DNA of 32,950 bases from Bacteroidia bacterium (GTDB taxonomy: Bacteria; Bacteroidota; Bacteroidia; AKYH767-A; OLB10): contig JAEUTF010000270.1 in NCBI GenBank assembly GCA_016788185.1, positions 1 to 32,950 on the forward strand. Direction: 5' to 3'. Shown here one piece after another: positions 32,405-32,950 of this stretch. The notes beneath the pieces are model-generated. The model made no database searches. It was not told the origin of the DNA and saw only the letters and a program-made list of their open reading frames with translations. A program made the position numbers and the translations under genes. Positions within the stretch are counted from its first letter, which is position 1. Each line of letters starts with the position of its first letter.

Positions 32405-32950
32405 AAACTTATACACCGGCTTTCTGAACCGGAGTGCGGATCCTGCAAAGCATTTCAGGTACCTGATTTTACTTCAGAGAGGGGATGGTGGCTCTCGGTT
32501 TCTCCTGATTGGCTCATCGTATTTTTTTGACTCAACAAGCTTTACCCATTTCAAACGAATACAAACGTTTAGTATCCGGCTTTTTGTTTCCCTTTAAATA
32601 ATTTTACTTTTGGGGCGGGACCGGAGGCCCCCTCATTTATCTTACCTGGCTTTATGCATTTTTATGACCCCGGCAAGCGCCATCCATTTTAAACGGATGC
32701 AAACGATTATTATCCGGCTATCTGTTCTCCAATACTTAATTTTACTCCGGGGCGGGGATAGCGTCCCCCAAAAAATCAAATGTCTTTAAACGGATACAAA
32801 CGCTTATTCAACGACTATCCATTTTCTGTTTCATAATTTTACTCCGGGGCGGGGCTGGAGGCCCCCGGTTTATCCCACTTGAAGCATCGCATTTTCATGA
32901 GTCCAGTAAGCTCCAATCTTTTTAAACGGCAGCAAACGCTCATCATCCGA
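32405..32950. repeat. Imperfect tandem array of a ~137-bp unit, continuing past the window edge
   Basis: Four units are aligned by two anchors. ATTTTACT occurs at 32466, 32601, 32739 and 32836, with spacings 135, 138 and 97. CAAACG occurs at 32562, 32700, 32797 and 32933, with spacings 138, 97 and 136. One unit lacks about 40 bp. Just after ATTTTACT each unit has a GC-rich inverted repeat, followed by an ATTTT(T/C)ATGA(C/G)-type stretch and then TTTAAACGGA-type sequence before the next CAAACG. No convincing gene is present in this 600-base stretch; an open frame at 32382-32597 is mostly repeat. The right boundary is unseen. I do not recognise the repeat family. Confidence 0.75.

Noticed and set aside
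32382-32597. 71-codon open frame in the repeat region
   Set aside because: Most of it lies in two units of the tandem array and has no promoter-start arrangement or recognised domain.

Overview
The window looks like chromosomal DNA from a member of the Bacteroidota, probably a Chitinophagales/Sphingobacteriia-type organism. Three independent signs point there. At least four secreted proteins end in a type IX secretion (T9SS) C-terminal sorting domain, with cores such as YPNPAENF, YPNPSDDG and YPNPVAGS. Many genes are preceded by the Bacteroidota -7 promoter element TAnnTTTG, sometimes with a TTG about 21-22 nt upstream. Shine-Dalgarno sequences are almost absent. No rRNA, tRNA, CRISPR array, transposase or phage gene was seen. 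The gene content is mostly housekeeping, membrane and secreted-protein functions.

Left part (1-11,000). An FIH-like JmjC/cupin oxygenase gene (minus) is divergent from a two-gene secreted-protein operon (1045-2108), followed by a secreted thioredoxin-fold protein. A VOC-family protein gene is convergent with it. A long run of minus-strand genes then reads from 10893 down to 3955: two adjacent paralogous polytopic membrane proteins, an APC-type amino acid permease, and an overlapping pair made of an SDR oxidoreductase and a lipoprotein amidohydrolase of the YtcJ type.

Middle part (11,000-23,000). purL (small form, purine synthesis) is followed by a small conserved membrane protein, a Ycf48-like beta-propeller with a T9SS tail, mtgA (peptidoglycan glycosyltransferase), an outer-membrane-like protein, an SDR plus plsC pair (phospholipid synthesis), a small HMA-like secreted protein, acs (acetyl-CoA synthetase) and a minus-strand group ending in crtY (lycopene cyclase). 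The crtY group also holds a polytopic membrane protein and a coiled-coil/SHOCT membrane protein.

Right part (23,000-32,950). A secreted PHP-type metallohydrolase with a T9SS tail is followed by a GNAT acetyltransferase, a gamma-class carbonic anhydrase-like protein, an ExbB-ExbD-TonB-like energy-transduction operon, folC and two more T9SS cargo proteins. The last ~550 bases hold no convincing gene. They contain an imperfect tandem array of a ~137-bp unit with a conserved GC-rich hairpin, running off the window edge; this is the most unusual structure seen.

Other points of interest are several TAnnTTTG boxes only 4-6 nt upstream of the start codon, which predict leaderless or nearly leaderless mRNAs (mtgA, folC, crtY and the 10893 gene), a perfect 12-bp palindrome in the acs promoter, and paired repeats in the divergent promoter region near 23,050-23,110.
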